This document shows, one piece after another, positions 21,901 through 28,939 of a stretch of DNA of 64,000 bases. A program made the translations under genes and the position numbers. Source of the stretch: Zygaena filipendulae. Taxonomy: Eukaryota; Arthropoda; Insecta; Lepidoptera; Zygaenidae. The stretch is taken from positions 1,247,501 through 1,311,500 of the forward strand of contig OU015662.1 of assembly GCA_907165275.2 (NCBI GenBank). Reading direction: 5' to 3'. How positions within the stretch are numbered: position 1 is the stretch's first letter; the number at the start of each line of letters is the position of its first letter. Below the pieces are notes generated by a model. That model did not search any database and was not told the DNA's origin. It saw only the letters and a program-made list of their open reading frames with translations.

Positions 21901-24455
21901 AACACCTCGATAGTTTGTCACGTTAATAACAGTTCGCTCATAGATTGTCGTGGAGCTGGCGAGTTTCCGCAAACTTGGCCCATTATACCCAACTTTATGT
22001 TCACTTGTTTCTAAAGTATTAATTGGTATTTGCTCTGTTCACTGTTTATTTACCGTTTGGCCGTCTTACGTATTGCTGAGCTAATAGAAAACTTCGTCTA
22101 ACTATAAAGATAATATAAATAGATTTCTTATTTCGATATGCGTATTCTATGCGTGTTCCATCCACTTGAGCATGTTCTCCGTTTGTATTTCTGAGATTCT
22201 ACTGGAAACTTCATATCGTTAATCCAGAACATACTCTATCTGCATGTAAAAATCTTAATTTATTTATGCCTTGTGTTTAATCATCCACAAACATCTAAAC
22301 ATACAATTCTACTATCGAACTATCATAAAACTAAGATTTCGTTTTCAATCGTCATTTCTACTACTCTATAACAAAGCCTTTTCGATTTTGCTATCTAAGC
22401 TCCGTAGGAACCCTCAATACTCGAATGGCTAGTTCAGCTGTACCATTACCTATACACTACCTCTACAAATATCTGAATCTTAAAATCTAGTAATGAATGG
22501 TCATTTTCCTTTGGCACACCAGCAAATATTCTTGTTTTAACTATGGGCAAAATGCCAGTGTCAACTGCAGCCGGGGACAATTTGGCACGCGGCGTTTTGA
22601 ACCTTCGTATATCCATTTTACCGTTTAGTTATAGGGGTGTCGCATTTTGTGATTTACTTCGAAACGAGAATAATTCAGTCTGTATCTGACAACAATTCAT
22701 AACTTATTATTGTTATAGTTGCACTTTTACTTTTGATCTTTTTTTTTCGGTTTCTATTATAATAAACAGTCTCAGCTTTAGCTCTCGAAAGACAATGAAA
22801 GACAATCTAGAAATGGGTTTATACAGCCCGGATTGTAGGACATCTGTCTGAACAAAATTATTCTTGCGCATAATTATAATGAAAAACTCCATTTAGTAGA
22901 CTGGTTTAGGTCATATACTTCCTGCGACCACTGAGACAAAAGAAAAGACGAGCTTTACTAAAAAAACTATCGTAAATGACAGTTAATCAGAGACAGTTTT
23001 CCAAAGGGTTTGCACCGGTACTTTCCTACTCTGACCATTTCTAATGTAGAGTCCATATAACACAAGTTACACAAGCAATATCTCTGCACAGAACTCAAGT
23101 GCAAATCGCCAGAAACGCGGCTGGGAAGCGGTGCGGGCGTGGTGCGTGGCCTGGTGGCACTCGGGCAGGGAAGACTTGGAGGATACCGAGCCAGAGGAAG
23201 AGCCTTCAGACCCTGGCTACGCGACACCAGTCTCCGTGGAGACACCGTTACAGAGCTCCGCTTCTAGGTATGGTGCATTTCGTAAAGTAGAATTAATGCT
23301 AAAAAAGGAGAGAAAGTTTGATTGCCATGTGCAATAGAGTGGAGGATTCCTGTGTTATAAAATGAGGATAAATATCAGCAATGGGATATTAATATGTTAT
23401 TTTTATTAGCAAATTATATTTGAGATTATAGCTGAAATCAGTCTTAGTAATTAATCGATTAACTACAATTACTAATTAACTTAATACTACAGTTTGAAAG
23501 AATTTTAATAAAAAAAATATCTTTTATCATTCGATCACACTGTTTTGATTGCTTATAATGTTTCATTTACATTTTATACAAATGAATAATCATATTATAT
23601 AAGTGTTGGAACTTGGGACAGATAATATAATGTCTTTCATATTTTAATTCATATTTCTCCTCAAACAGATGTACATCATTAAACGTCATTAGGGATCCTT
23701 ACGCAGCCCGAGGTGGCTCTAGCGGGTCCACGGCCGACGGGGGCACATCCCCCCATCGCCGGAGCTACGAGCCGCCCCCGCCGTCTATATCGGTGGCTCG
23801 CGACAGCCGCTCCCTCCCACCCAACACGAGAATCAACGCCACTACCTCACCAGCACCGAAGTCCGCATCCGCCGACTCGGTGTACACAATCCTCATTAGA
23901 CTACCCGAGGTAGAGACGGAGAGACCTAGCATTAAAATGATAACGGAGGAATCCCCGCCCTCCAACACCAGAACACACTATCGTCCACCAAATAGGGGGG
24001 ACTCAGAACTGAACCTACATCCCGCTGGTCACCCGGCACTCAGTAGAAGACCGTCGCACATACAAGACGTTAGAATACCTTTGAACGCCAAGATCATACC
24101 GAAACAACTGGCCGGCAAAGGGATACCATCTAAACCGCAGAAAAAGAAAAAAACCCAGGAGAAGAAACAAGAAACGAAAGCGGCGAAGACCTTATCAGCG
24201 ATTCTTCTGTCGTTTATAATAACATGGACGCCTTATAATATTCTTGTGTTGTTAAAACCGCTGACTGCGTGCACCAAGTGCATACCAGACGAACTGTGGT
24301 CGTTTTTCTACGCTCTGTGCTATATAAACTCGACGATAAACCCGGTCTGCTACGCTCTGTGCAACGCCACGTTCCGGAGAACATACGTCAGGATTTTGAC
24401 GTGTAAGTGGCACAATCGGAACAGAGAAGCAATGACGAGAGGTGTGTACAACTAA
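195..24455 (+). CDS. mAChR-A: Muscarinic acetylcholine receptor type A (four coding exons)
   Basis: This is a class A G-protein-coupled receptor. The family binds acetylcholine at the plasma membrane and, for the insect type A receptor, couples to Gq/phospholipase C. Joining 195-931, 15357-15465, 23050-23267 and 23669-24455 gives 617 codons in frame (intron phases 2, 0, 2). Visible landmarks: two N-glycosylation sites (N6, N10); Asp76 in TM2; Cys103 and Cys183 for the extracellular disulfide; Asp110 in TM3, the amine-binding position; DRY at 127-129; TM6 with WTPYN near 541-545; NPVCY at 579-583. TM1-5 and the motifs [20 protein letters not shown] and [11 protein letters not shown] closely follow my recollection of Drosophila mAcR-60C, and the C terminus ends GVYN as there. 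The third intracellular loop is about 300 residues and carries all three introns. The exon 3 start is the least certain boundary. Confidence 0.95.
968..1145 (+). repeat. tRNA-derived SINE
   Basis: The segment has a box-A-like TTGGCGCAGAGGT and a box-B GGTTCGATTCCC about 45 bases on, then a non-tRNA body (GGGATCCACTTTCCAGTCTG). A reverse copy lies at 14468-14601 and a fragment at 11654-11696. The order of boxes and the shared body make it a SINE and not a tRNA gene. Confidence 0.8.
1146..2199. other. Intronic sequence without recognised feature
   Basis: AT-rich, with no long open frame that looks coding and no clear TIR pair seen. Short stretches such as 1610-1680 are GC-richer and may be degenerate repeat. 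Confidence 0.5.
2200..2687. mobile_element. MITE G copy 1, with nested LINE tail
   Basis: Ends are inverted: CAACGTGTTAATGAATTGAC at the left and its complement (TGCATTAACACGTTG) at the right, flanked by TA on both sides. Two more copies lie at 35631-36058 and 58241-58895. A different LINE 3' end (about 2441-2616, ending AATAAATATTTTTGAATTTTG) interrupts it, judged by continuity with the other copies around ACATG/GCGATCG. A TA duplication suggests a Tc1/mariner-type mobiliser. Confidence 0.75.
2688..3079. other. Intronic sequence without recognised feature
   Basis: Contains a short C/G run at 2830-2870 (CCCCCCCTGGGTGGGGAGG). No coding signal or paired termini seen. Confidence 0.45.
3080..3470. 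mobile_element. MITE with mariner-like ends, TA target site
   Basis: The left end CAGCGCGTCCCACGGATATG is matched by its inverse at the right (CATATCCGTGGGACGCTCTG), each flanked by TA. The inverted match covers about 28 bases with one mismatch. A box-B-like GTTCGATTCCCGG at about 3319 lies inside and may be a buried tRNA-type promoter. No transposase is present. Confidence 0.8.
3535..3926. mobile_element. Harbinger-like MITE with TTA target duplication
   Basis: The left end GTGCCTTTTCACACGTACCG and the inverse right end are near-perfect for about 35 bases. TTA precedes (3532-3534) and follows (3927-3929) the element. The 3-bp TTA duplication is typical of PIF/Harbinger. The interior is GC-rich with repeated ACCGG/CCGG words. 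Open frames inside on both strands are by-products of this composition. Confidence 0.8.
3930..4278. other. Intronic sequence without recognised feature
   Basis: AT-rich sequence between two elements. No coding or repeat structure was recognised. Confidence 0.45.
4279..4490 (+). repeat. Repeat family A copy (defines the family)
   Basis: Family A begins ACTAGCTGTTCCCCGCGG, has a palindromic core TTCCCGCGGGAA, continues with TACCCTATGTCCTTCT, a GCAAAATTTCATGA block and a GCCGTTAAGGCGTGA block, and ends near TTTATAATATTAGTAG. The 3' end is constant and the 5' end varies, as in a non-LTR retroelement tail or a SINE that borrows one; the class is inferred. This copy carries a hairpin insertion at 4368-4416. 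Confidence 0.8.
4368..4416. repeat. Small hairpin insertion flanked by a 9-bp duplication
   Basis: GGTACCCCT occurs on both sides of CAGACGAA...TTCGTCTGAGA. The arms CTCAGACGAA and TTCGTCTGAG are perfect inverses around a 10-base loop. Other family A copies have one uninterrupted GTACCCCTGAC here, so this is an insertion. Confidence 0.7.
4491..5110. repeat. Insertion with internal inverted repeats inside a family A copy
   Basis: ACAAGAGAGCAAAGT-like sequence at about 4499 is inverted at about 4640-4668 (ACTTTGCTCTCGTGT), forming a foldback of about 170 bases. TTTTCACTTCAGCAGC at about 4676 is inverted at about 5075-5093 (GAGCTACTGAAGTGAAAACT). The family A tail resumes at about 5111 (CAGACAGACAGACAGAG). 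This is best read as one or two elements inserted in family A; its class is unknown. Confidence 0.55.
5111..5155 (+). repeat. Family A tail fragment
   Basis: CAGACAGACAGACAGAGTTA followed by the constant 3' end TTTATAATATTAGTAG. It is probably the displaced tail of the copy at 4279. Confidence 0.65.
5417..5578 (+). repeat. Family A copy
   Basis: Starts ACTAGCTATGCCCGCG, followed by the CCGCGGGAACTCC core and the GCAAAATTTCATGATGAT block. The tail is lost. Confidence 0.75.
5632..6274. mobile_element. Harbinger-like MITE, 643 bp, TTA target duplication
   Basis: The left end GGGTCGACGCACACGTACC is inverted at the right (GGTACGTGTGGGTTGACCC). TTA flanks both ends (5629-5631, 6275-6277). Subterminal CCACAACCACACCAC words repeat in inverse at the other end. 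An open frame on the - strand inside it shows no domain. Confidence 0.8.
6550..6758 (+). repeat. Family A copy
   Basis: Begins CTAGCCGGTCCCCGCGG and keeps the ATGTCCTTCTTTGTACCCC and GCAAAATTTCATGACGAT blocks. Confidence 0.75.
6961..7279 (+). mobile_element. MITE B copy 1 (paired TGACGTCA palindromes)
   Basis: Family B is about 320 bp. Left end GGCATGTTGACTA, then TTAG[T/C]CCGTCTTGTAGATTA; right end CTGACGGACTAATTAG then GACATCC; so the termini are inverted and imperfect. GTGACGTCAC occurs at 7081-7090 and again at 7126-7135. The flanks are TG on both sides; other copies show TA. No protein is encoded. Confidence 0.85.
7280..10289. other. Intron 1 interior, no clear gene
   Basis: Mostly AT-rich unique-looking sequence. 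An inverted pair ATTATGTAACTTTTGTT (about 8389) and AACAAAAGTTACATAAT (about 8590) brackets about 215 bases and may be a degenerate foldback. Near 7850-8110 words such as GCGTAACAGCAA recur in inverse (TTGCTGTTACGCG). No receptor exon was recognised. Confidence 0.5.
10290..10612 (+). mobile_element. MITE B copy 2, 323 bp, TA target site
   Basis: Starts GGCTATTTAAC and ends GTCATCATCC with TA on both sides (10288-10289, 10613-10614). One GTGACGTCAC is intact and the second has decayed to GTGACGCCAC. Confidence 0.85.
10898..10984. repeat. Two adjacent near-perfect palindromes
   Basis: AGTCTTGCCTGTAATTACAC... and its inverse form a hairpin at 10898-10959 with arms of about 28 bases and a loop of a few bases. 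A second hairpin, ACTTATGTTACT...AGTAACATAAGT, follows at 10957-10984. There is no coding potential. It may be a tiny foldback element or replication-slippage product. Confidence 0.8.
11004..11290 (+). repeat. Family A, dimeric subtype
   Basis: Two CCGCGGGAATT cores about 105 bases apart, then TTGGACCATATTATA, TCGTTCAGTAGTTTAGGAG and the end TCCATCGCGGACAAACAACG. The same subtype appears at 15869-16356 (reverse), 54813-55092 and 63879-64000. Confidence 0.75.
11301..12813. other. Intronic sequence; SINE fragment and a C-rich stretch
   Basis: 11654-11696 is a reverse fragment of the tRNA-derived SINE (GCGAGGCCTCGGTGACC, TGCGCCAATCCGGTCGT). 11920-12000 is rich in CACC/CCCC words. The rest is AT-rich with no coding signal. 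Confidence 0.5.
12814..13332. mobile_element. TIR element E copy 1 with nested LINE tail
   Basis: Left GGTCCGTATTCCAGAAGGT is inverted at the right (CACCTTCTGGAATACGGACC). A second copy lies at 14665-15077. At about 13150-13283 it contains a LINE-type 3' end (family L) with CTTACCATCAGGTGTGCC and an A tract. The interior is rich in ACTCAAG/CTTGAGT words. Confidence 0.75.
13150..13283 (+). repeat. LINE-like 3' end, family L
   Basis: Contains GCAGATGTCCATGGGCGGCG, CACTTACCATCAGG and a terminal A run at 13275-13283. Related pieces lie at 45452-45555 (reverse) and 63690-63735. It is a 5'-truncated non-LTR tail; the clade is not determined. Confidence 0.65.
13371..13609. mobile_element. hAT-type MITE carrying an internal family A segment
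   Basis: Begins CAGTGGCGAAGG and ends CCTTCGCCACTG. The 8-bp GTACCTAC flanks both ends exactly (13363-13370, 13610-13617). The CAGTGGCG ends and 8-bp duplication indicate hAT. Its middle (13445-13540) is a family A segment, also present in the second copy at 28511-28931. Confidence 0.88.
13610..13928. other. Intronic sequence without recognised feature
   Basis: AT-rich spacer between a hAT MITE and a B copy. Nothing coding seen. Confidence 0.45.
13929..14252 (-). mobile_element. MITE B copy 3
   Basis: Reverse orientation: CTAATTAGTCCGTCAG near the left end and ACAAGACGGACT near the right end. GTGACGTCAC occurs twice, near 14075-14084 and 14120-14129. Confidence 0.85.
14468..14601 (-). repeat. 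tRNA-derived SINE, reverse copy
   Basis: On the - strand it reads GATTGGCGCAGTAGGTCACC, then GGTTCGATTCCCGG, then GTTCCACTTTCCAGTCTGGG. Same family as 968-1145. Confidence 0.8.
14665..15077. mobile_element. TIR element E copy 2 with 50-bp tandem duplication
   Basis: Ends GGTCTCTATTCCAGAAGG and the inverse CCTTTTGGAATACGGAC. Inside, a 50-base unit beginning TTCTAATCACTTGAAACTAG occurs twice in tandem (14768-14817, 14818-14867). An open frame on the - strand here is repeat-derived. Confidence 0.75.
15357..15465 (+). CDS. mAChR-A: mAChR-A coding exon 2 (third intracellular loop)
   Basis: Preceded by TTTTAACTGCCAG and followed by GTGAGT at 15466. It reads [22 protein letters not shown] and ends WRDHQ, phase 0. 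The SSDE join and RSES...ADSVY words match the same place in Drosophila type A receptors as I recall them. The segment is intracellular and Ser/Asp-rich, a likely phosphorylation region (inference). Confidence 0.92.
15563..15764 (-). repeat. Family A copy
   Basis: Full-length reverse copy, from CTACTAATATTATAAATGCG through TTAACGGCTCAACCGATCAT to GGGGAACAGGTAG. Confidence 0.8.
15869..16356 (-). repeat. Two tandem family A dimeric-subtype copies
   Basis: 15869-16099 and 16099-16356 are direct repeats, each starting TCTAATATATATAAATCACG and ending GGGGGACAGCTAGT. The first 130 bases of the two units are nearly identical. They were joined head to tail at a shared TCTAATATATA junction. Confidence 0.8.
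16595..16830. mobile_element. MITE D copy 1 with 4-bp target duplication
   Basis: Starts GGACATAGATAAGCAATAG and ends with the inverse (TATTGCTTATCTGCGTCC). TTAACCCACA is also mirrored. ATAC flanks both sides (16591-16594, 16831-16834). Other copies: 31357-31593 and 59794-60028, each with its own 4-bp duplication. It is non-coding. The superfamily is not assigned; 4-bp duplications occur in several DNA transposon groups. Confidence 0.88.
16835..17770. other. Intronic sequence with (TTTA)n microsatellite
   Basis: 17262-17302 is a TTTA/ATTT tandem repeat. The rest is AT-rich with no coding signal. Confidence 0.55.
17771..17963 (-). repeat. Family A copy
   Basis: Reverse copy from ATTATTATAAATGAGTTTG to GAGAACAGCAGCTAGT, with the CGGAATTCCCGCGGGA core. 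Confidence 0.78.
18276..18598 (+). mobile_element. MITE B copy 4 with intact ends and TA target site
   Basis: Starts GGCTAGTTTCCT and ends AGGAAACTAGCC, a perfect 12-base inverted pair, flanked by TA (18274-18275, 18599-18600). Length 323 bp equals copy 2. The palindromes have decayed: ATGACGTCAC remains and the second is TGACATCACG. Confidence 0.88.
18658..18950 (+). mobile_element. MITE B copy 5, right end lost
   Basis: Begins GGCTACGTGAC and shows TTAGTCCGTCGTGTAGATTA. It stops soon after CTGACGGACTAATTGG. It lies only about 60 bases after copy 4 in the same orientation. Confidence 0.78.
18989..19049. repeat. Hairpin with 16-26-base arms
   Basis: AAAAGAAAGGCTTTGG is inverted at the end (CCAAAGCCTTTCTTTT), and CACTGAGT is paired with ACTCAGTG across a 2-base loop. 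There are mismatches between the blocks. Short foldback; function unknown. Confidence 0.75.
19225..19440 (-). repeat. Family A copy, divergent 5' block
   Basis: Ends ACCGCGGGGGACAGCTAGT and carries AACTCCGAAATTACCG. The distal part (TTTGTGAGTTTGTAAATTG) differs from the main subtype. Confidence 0.7.
19620..19991 (-). repeat. Family A copies, partly duplicated
   Basis: Two GTTGTCAG[G/C]GGTACAGAAAAGG blocks and two CCCGCGGGA cores occur in one reverse tract, so it is a duplicated or doubly inserted copy. Confidence 0.7.
20383..20565 (+). repeat. Family A-related repeat, GTGCCC subtype
   Basis: Begins ACTAGCTGTGCCCTCG and CACCCGCGTGAGAGGAATTT, later CGGTCCAGCCGTTTCAGAG and a CAGACAGACCGACAGACA end. 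A related piece lies at 41451-41590. Confidence 0.65.
20929..21190. other. Family A fragment followed by a GC-rich stretch of unknown origin
   Basis: 20929-20993 is a reverse family A end. 21000-21170 is much richer in G+C than the intron around it (for example CGGGGCCCGGGGAACGG). On the - strand it stays open across most of its length, but I recognise no domain. A forgotten LINE piece or an optional exon are both possible. Confidence 0.4.
21375..21480 (-). repeat. Family A fragment
   Basis: CAACCGATCATCATGAAATT, CACGTTATCA and CCCGCGGGA survive. Both ends are lost. Confidence 0.65.
23050..23267 (+). CDS. mAChR-A: mAChR-A coding exon 3 (third intracellular loop)
   Basis: The core reads [17 protein letters not shown] then [20 protein letters not shown], words highly conserved in insect type A receptors, and ends SASR with a split Arg codon before GTATGG at 23268. 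The start at 23050 is chosen for its CTGAC/pyrimidine context and lack of intervening AG. The acceptor at 23091 (exon from 23092) is also in phase and would shorten the protein by 14 residues; one at 23112 is weaker. Confidence 0.85.
23268..23668 (+). other. mAChR-A: mAChR-A intron 3 (401 bp, phase 2)
   Basis: GTATGG to TCTCCTCAAACAG. It is AT-rich, and no repeat was recognised. Confidence 0.85.
23669..24455 (+). CDS. mAChR-A: mAChR-A last coding exon: end of loop 3, TM6, TM7, C terminus
   Basis: A split Arg is followed by CTSLNVIRD, matching CTSMNVMRD in the fly receptor as I recall it. A low-complexity Ser/Pro/Arg loop follows, then [14 protein letters not shown], a Lys-rich stretch ([11 protein letters not shown]) and [11 protein letters not shown] just before TM6. 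TM6, the CTKC extracellular loop, TM7 with NPVCY and the short tail ending GVYN follow. The stop is TAA at 24453-24455. The DSVY word occurs both here and in exon 2. Confidence 0.94.
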
Positions 24456-27400
24456 TTGTGACTAAGTATGAGCTTTGGTTTCCAATTTTAAAACGTGCGT
24501 ACCTTTCCAGTCCAAATTATTGACTATAGAATTTTTTTTCAAAATCCTAATTTTTATTCGGCGATGATCTCCAAATTTTAGTGCCCGAAGATGATATTAT
24601 GTAAATTGTGAATTGTATCTACTGTTATAAAACTGTTGTAGCAAACCAGTACCTTGTGTTGTCGAAATGGATTTCTCTACGTGATTGTTGCTTTTATTAG
24701 TATTTACCATTATGGTAACGAAACAATTAACAGATATTGCATGTTGTTAGTTACCGATTATTCCATTATATTTTCGTTAGTGATTTGATCCCGTCCATTC
24801 GTAGACAAATATTATTTGTAGACTTTAAACTCTTCATATTGTGATATTTTTATTAAGTTTGCTAGATTTGTTATTTGAATATAATGATATTGGTGTTTAT
24901 TCTTTGATATTTGTTAATCTTTTGTTATAAGAAGAAGATTTGACTAATTATCTTTTCGAACCAAAGATTGAAAACGGAAAGAAAATGCCAAACTTTGATT
25001 AGGAGTAAATAGATAATGTATTGTAAAGTCCTCGATTGCTGTATGGCATCACTGCTGTGCCAGGAGTTACATATTATAGGCATTCCATAATTTTAGGTGA
25101 CGACTGTGGATTCTAGTCTTTATAAATACATAAATGTAATTCCTCTAGTCAACCTTTCTTTACATGGTGTCTGTATAAGGTTTGAGCTTTTAGTATTAAA
25201 TATTGATGAATTTAGAAAAGGTGTTTTGTTAATTTAAATCTAAACTGATATTGGGCCGATGTTCAAACTAAAAGCCAAAACATATTCGCAACTGTTTTCG
25301 TCAGAAAGACACTTCTTATTTTTTATTGTTAAAATTTGTTTTCTTATTGAACGCGAAACTAGCTTTGACTTCTGTTTAAAGATTAATTTAGACCAAACGC
25401 AGGGGCTTATCAGCCGTATCAATGATACGGGGCCCCCGGGCTCCAGAGGCCCTAACGCGTGTAAGCAAAAATTTGTAAATTTTAGGAAAACTGAAATCGT
25501 CTTCAGCTATAGATAATTTCATGAATCAATTTGCCGAAAAAAAGGCAAGTTAAATATATATTAATTTGAATTGTTTGGCTAGCTCAATTTTTAGAAGGAA
25601 GCGATAACTTATAATCAGTCTTTATGCTTCATTTGGGCCCCATATAAATTTGATACAGGCATGCTTTTGGCACACGATAAAATTCTCGCGGATTTTATGG
25701 AAAAGAACCGTATAGCAAAAACCGATGTACAAAACCCGACGCAGACATCGAGCGTCGATCAACTGACCCACCCATATCAGTAAACCTAATAATTATTTTA
25801 ATTTAAGAAAACAAATCCATTGATCACTTAATTAAAATCCTTTTATTTTAATATGGAAATCCGAAACTCATTGAACGTCTATTTAATACCTAACGGATAT
25901 GGAAATTCGTGAGATCGAAATAATGTACCTAACACTAACGAAATGCTAACTTGTATTGCCTTCTTCCGGTAAGACCAAATTTTAATAATGAATGTCACTT
26001 TAAAGTTAGATTTAAATTTGTAGAGTAATAATTTTAAACGTCTTGAGTGTTGATCGAATATAAATGGACGAATGTATTTACCTTGATGAGAGAGTACCCG
26101 GGCCTTTCCTTGCTATAGATTGATACAGGGTTACCGCAGCTCTGGCGAAAAATAAACATTCGAGATTTTTTTAAAAGGATAAATTATTGTATTACTTATA
26201 TTCTTTTGTACACATTTATAATAGGTACTTTAAATAATATAACAAGTACCTAAAATACGAATACAAAAACTAACATTAACTTACGGTTACCTAAAACAAG
26301 TTTTATATATATAAAAAGTTATATTTAAAGTTTTAATTTAAACTTTCTTCTGAGACATTTTATATTAGGTATGTAAACCTTAGGTTCTAAGGATGATTGT
26401 GAATACACTTCCACACTAACAAGCGTAGGTACTTCAACACCTTTGATTTTATTAATTTACTCTAGTATTTAAGTATATATCGCTTATATGCTTTTGTATC
26501 TTACGATAAAATATAATATGTAAAAAGTAAACTTTCCAACAAAAAATTTCTTTTTTTTGCTTTTGTCAACTTCGTACTTTTATTTTTAAAAAGAAATTGA
26601 GGTAATTTTCGCCAGATCTTCGCCTGTATTTTAATGTGTAATTAAGTAAATGTCTTATAATTATTTTCAAATTTTTAAAAACTAAGCAATATTCGATTAT
26701 ATTCTTTTACAGTTTTAAGTTTTTTTTGTGTATATACTATATAATTAAGTTACTTTGTATTTAGACTGCAGATCTTCAAAAGTCTTAATTTTTATTACTT
26801 TATACCTAGGTATTTTTATTTAAATATTTCAGTTCTATTTTTTGCTATTTACCTACTTCCTTACAACACAAGTTAAATCCTCCTTTAAACTTCGATATGC
26901 CCTAGGTAGGTACTAATTTTTAAAGAGTTGGCTTAAGGCTGGCTTATTTATAAGGCTATAATTTCTAAAATGTCTTTTTTAATTTTTAAAATCAATCTAA
27001 TAAAAAACCATAACAATAAATGAAATAAGAGTGTGTTCTTAATAAACTATTTCTAAAAAAAAAATGTCTACGATAATATTTAAATCGAACAAAAATATGG
27101 ACATTTATAAAATGAATTCTAAATATGTGTGTAACATTAAATACTTATTTATACAAGAGAAATAAAGCAATGTAAATATAAACATTATTATAACTATTTA
27201 ATTTAATATTATTGTCATGAAAATCTATATAAAATTATGCAATTTGATTTGTATTACGATTTTTAAATTATAGAATATGCAACTCAATGGGTGTAACTAT
27301 AGTAAAATATTATAATAAAATGTTGTAATATATTTACATCAAATCTATATATGTCGTCAAACGTTCCTTTGTTGTGAATGGGGTTTTATTGTACCATTAT

Positions 27401-27863
27401 TAATATTTAATACAAATGTTTATACTTAATGATATAATATAATTATATATATTATATGATTATTATGTGTGTAGAAATAGTTCCGTATTGTAATATCATA
27501 TTTATTAATTACACGTTAAGATCTAGTTTTTAATTAAATACCGAATTTTTCTACAATTATATCTGAGTCACTGTGCACTTTCTATTACATTAAACACGAA
27601 TATAAATAAATTACAATAGTTTAAAAAACATATTATATTGTTTAATGATATTAATGGACAGGTTAAGCATGAGTTAAACAACTGTAATTGGCATCCAGTT
27701 TTAAATTAAAGGCACACCATTAAATCAATGAAAAATATTTTATATAAAAAAATATGGAAAGTACCTATCTACTTAAATAATTTCTCTCCACTAAATGCAT
27801 ATTGCATATTTGTTTATTACTAACAGAAATTATGGTGACCATTTTTATTCTTTCTGTTCAGAA
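24456..27863 (+). other. mAChR-A: Probable long 3' UTR and downstream flank of mAChR-A
   Basis: The tract is very AT-rich and nearly free of family A and B repeats, unlike the introns, which suggests a transcribed 3' UTR. Candidate AATAAA signals lie at 26151-26156 and 27161-27166. The true end cannot be fixed without transcripts. Confidence 0.5.
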
Positions 27864-28025
27864 CAGGCGCGGATCAAGGATTTGATTGAGGGGGGGCAAT
27901 TTTGGTTGCAACACGAAATTGTTAGAAACAGGTTCAGATATTACTATAAGGTCTGATTAAAGTACCTAATGTAGTTCTCAGGGGGCAAATGCACCCACTG
28001 CCCCCTCCCCGTAGATCCGCGCCTC
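27864..28025. mobile_element. hAT-type MITE, 162 bp, perfect 8-bp target duplication
   Basis: Starts CAGGCGCGGATC and ends GATCCGCGCCTC. GTTCAGAA flanks both ends (27856-27863, 28026-28033). There is a run of seven G inside the left end and CCCCCTCCCC near the right end. It is non-coding. Confidence 0.88.
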
Positions 28026-28033
28026 GTTCAGAA

Positions 28034-28510
28034 GAATTTAAAATTAAAAATAAATAATATTATATTACCTAATTGATATATTTCTTTTCAAAACGTTAAC
28101 ACCTACTATAGGTACTATAATATTTAAGTTATCGTGAATCTACAGTTACGAATGTTCAATAAACAGACATAATTGTATAAAAAAGCAGCGGTAGATATAG
28201 GTATCTCAAATAATTCTAAAAGAGAAGATTAATCGTTAACGCGCACATTAAAGTTAACCTATTATATATTTTTGTTGTGGTTTTAAAAAAAATATAAATA
28301 ATTTGAACGATCTTAACATTTGAAAAGGAATTCATTTTTTTTTTAAATAAACTTTTTCTTACGATATTGTATTAACTTTTTATTTCATCCAACGAGAGCG
28401 TAAAATACCAAAAATATATTATATTGTATAACTGTAAAAAACGCATCGAGTATCTGCAAGAAACAGATTAAAATAACGACTATGTATTGTAAAAAAAATT
28501 GTGTACCTAG
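28034..28510. other. AT-rich spacer without recognised feature
   Basis: No open frame, repeat end or structured element was seen. Confidence 0.5.
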
Positions 28511-28931
28511 CAGTGGCGAAGGGTGAAATATTGATAGGGGGAACCCACCTCCAGGCTCCAACCCAGGGTCCTACCAACCAGTCTTGGTTATACGGACCGA
28601 ATCGCGGGCCGGAACGCCCCGGTCGCCCGGGACGCACCGTACCCTACACATTCTTTTTTTGCTCTTGTCCTTGCCTCTAGTTTGATATTGATAGGGGGAA
28701 GCCGGAAATCTACGTTAATTTCAACTTATTAAACTACTAGGTAGCTGTTCCCCGCGGTTTCACCCGCGGTAAGTTCGGAGTTCCCGCGGGAATTCCGGTA
28801 TAAAAAATAATTAATTAATAATAATTAGTAATTCCCTGTACCCCTGACAACGTTCTCAATTATGGTAGAGAGAGTTGTTGCGTCTGAAGGGAAGCCGGTG
28901 GGAATCGGCTTCTATGGTACCTTCGCCACTG
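28511..28931. mobile_element. hAT-type MITE with family A segment, copy 2
   Basis: CAGTGGCGAAGG...CCTTCGCCACTG flanked by GTACCTAG on both sides (28503-28510, 28932-28939). It shares with 13371-13609 the same internal family A piece, and GGAAGCCGGTGGGAATCGGC near the right end. It has an extra GC-rich stretch at about 28545-28640 that the other copy lacks. Confidence 0.88.
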
Positions 28932-28939
28932 GTACCTAG

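Larger units (their letters stand above)
15466..23049 (+). other. mAChR-A: mAChR-A intron 2 (7.6 kb, phase 0)
   Basis: GTGAGT donor. The acceptor is either TAG at 23047-23049, with a CTGAC branch-site-like word 15 bases before it and no AG between, or CAG at 23089-23091. Both keep phase 0. Repeats in it are listed separately. 21481-22960 shows no recognised repeat or exon. Confidence 0.75.

Noticed and set aside
23713..23968. Alternative + and - frames over mAChR-A exon 4
   Set aside because: They are shadows of the true frame, which is fixed by the CTSLNV junction and TM6/TM7.
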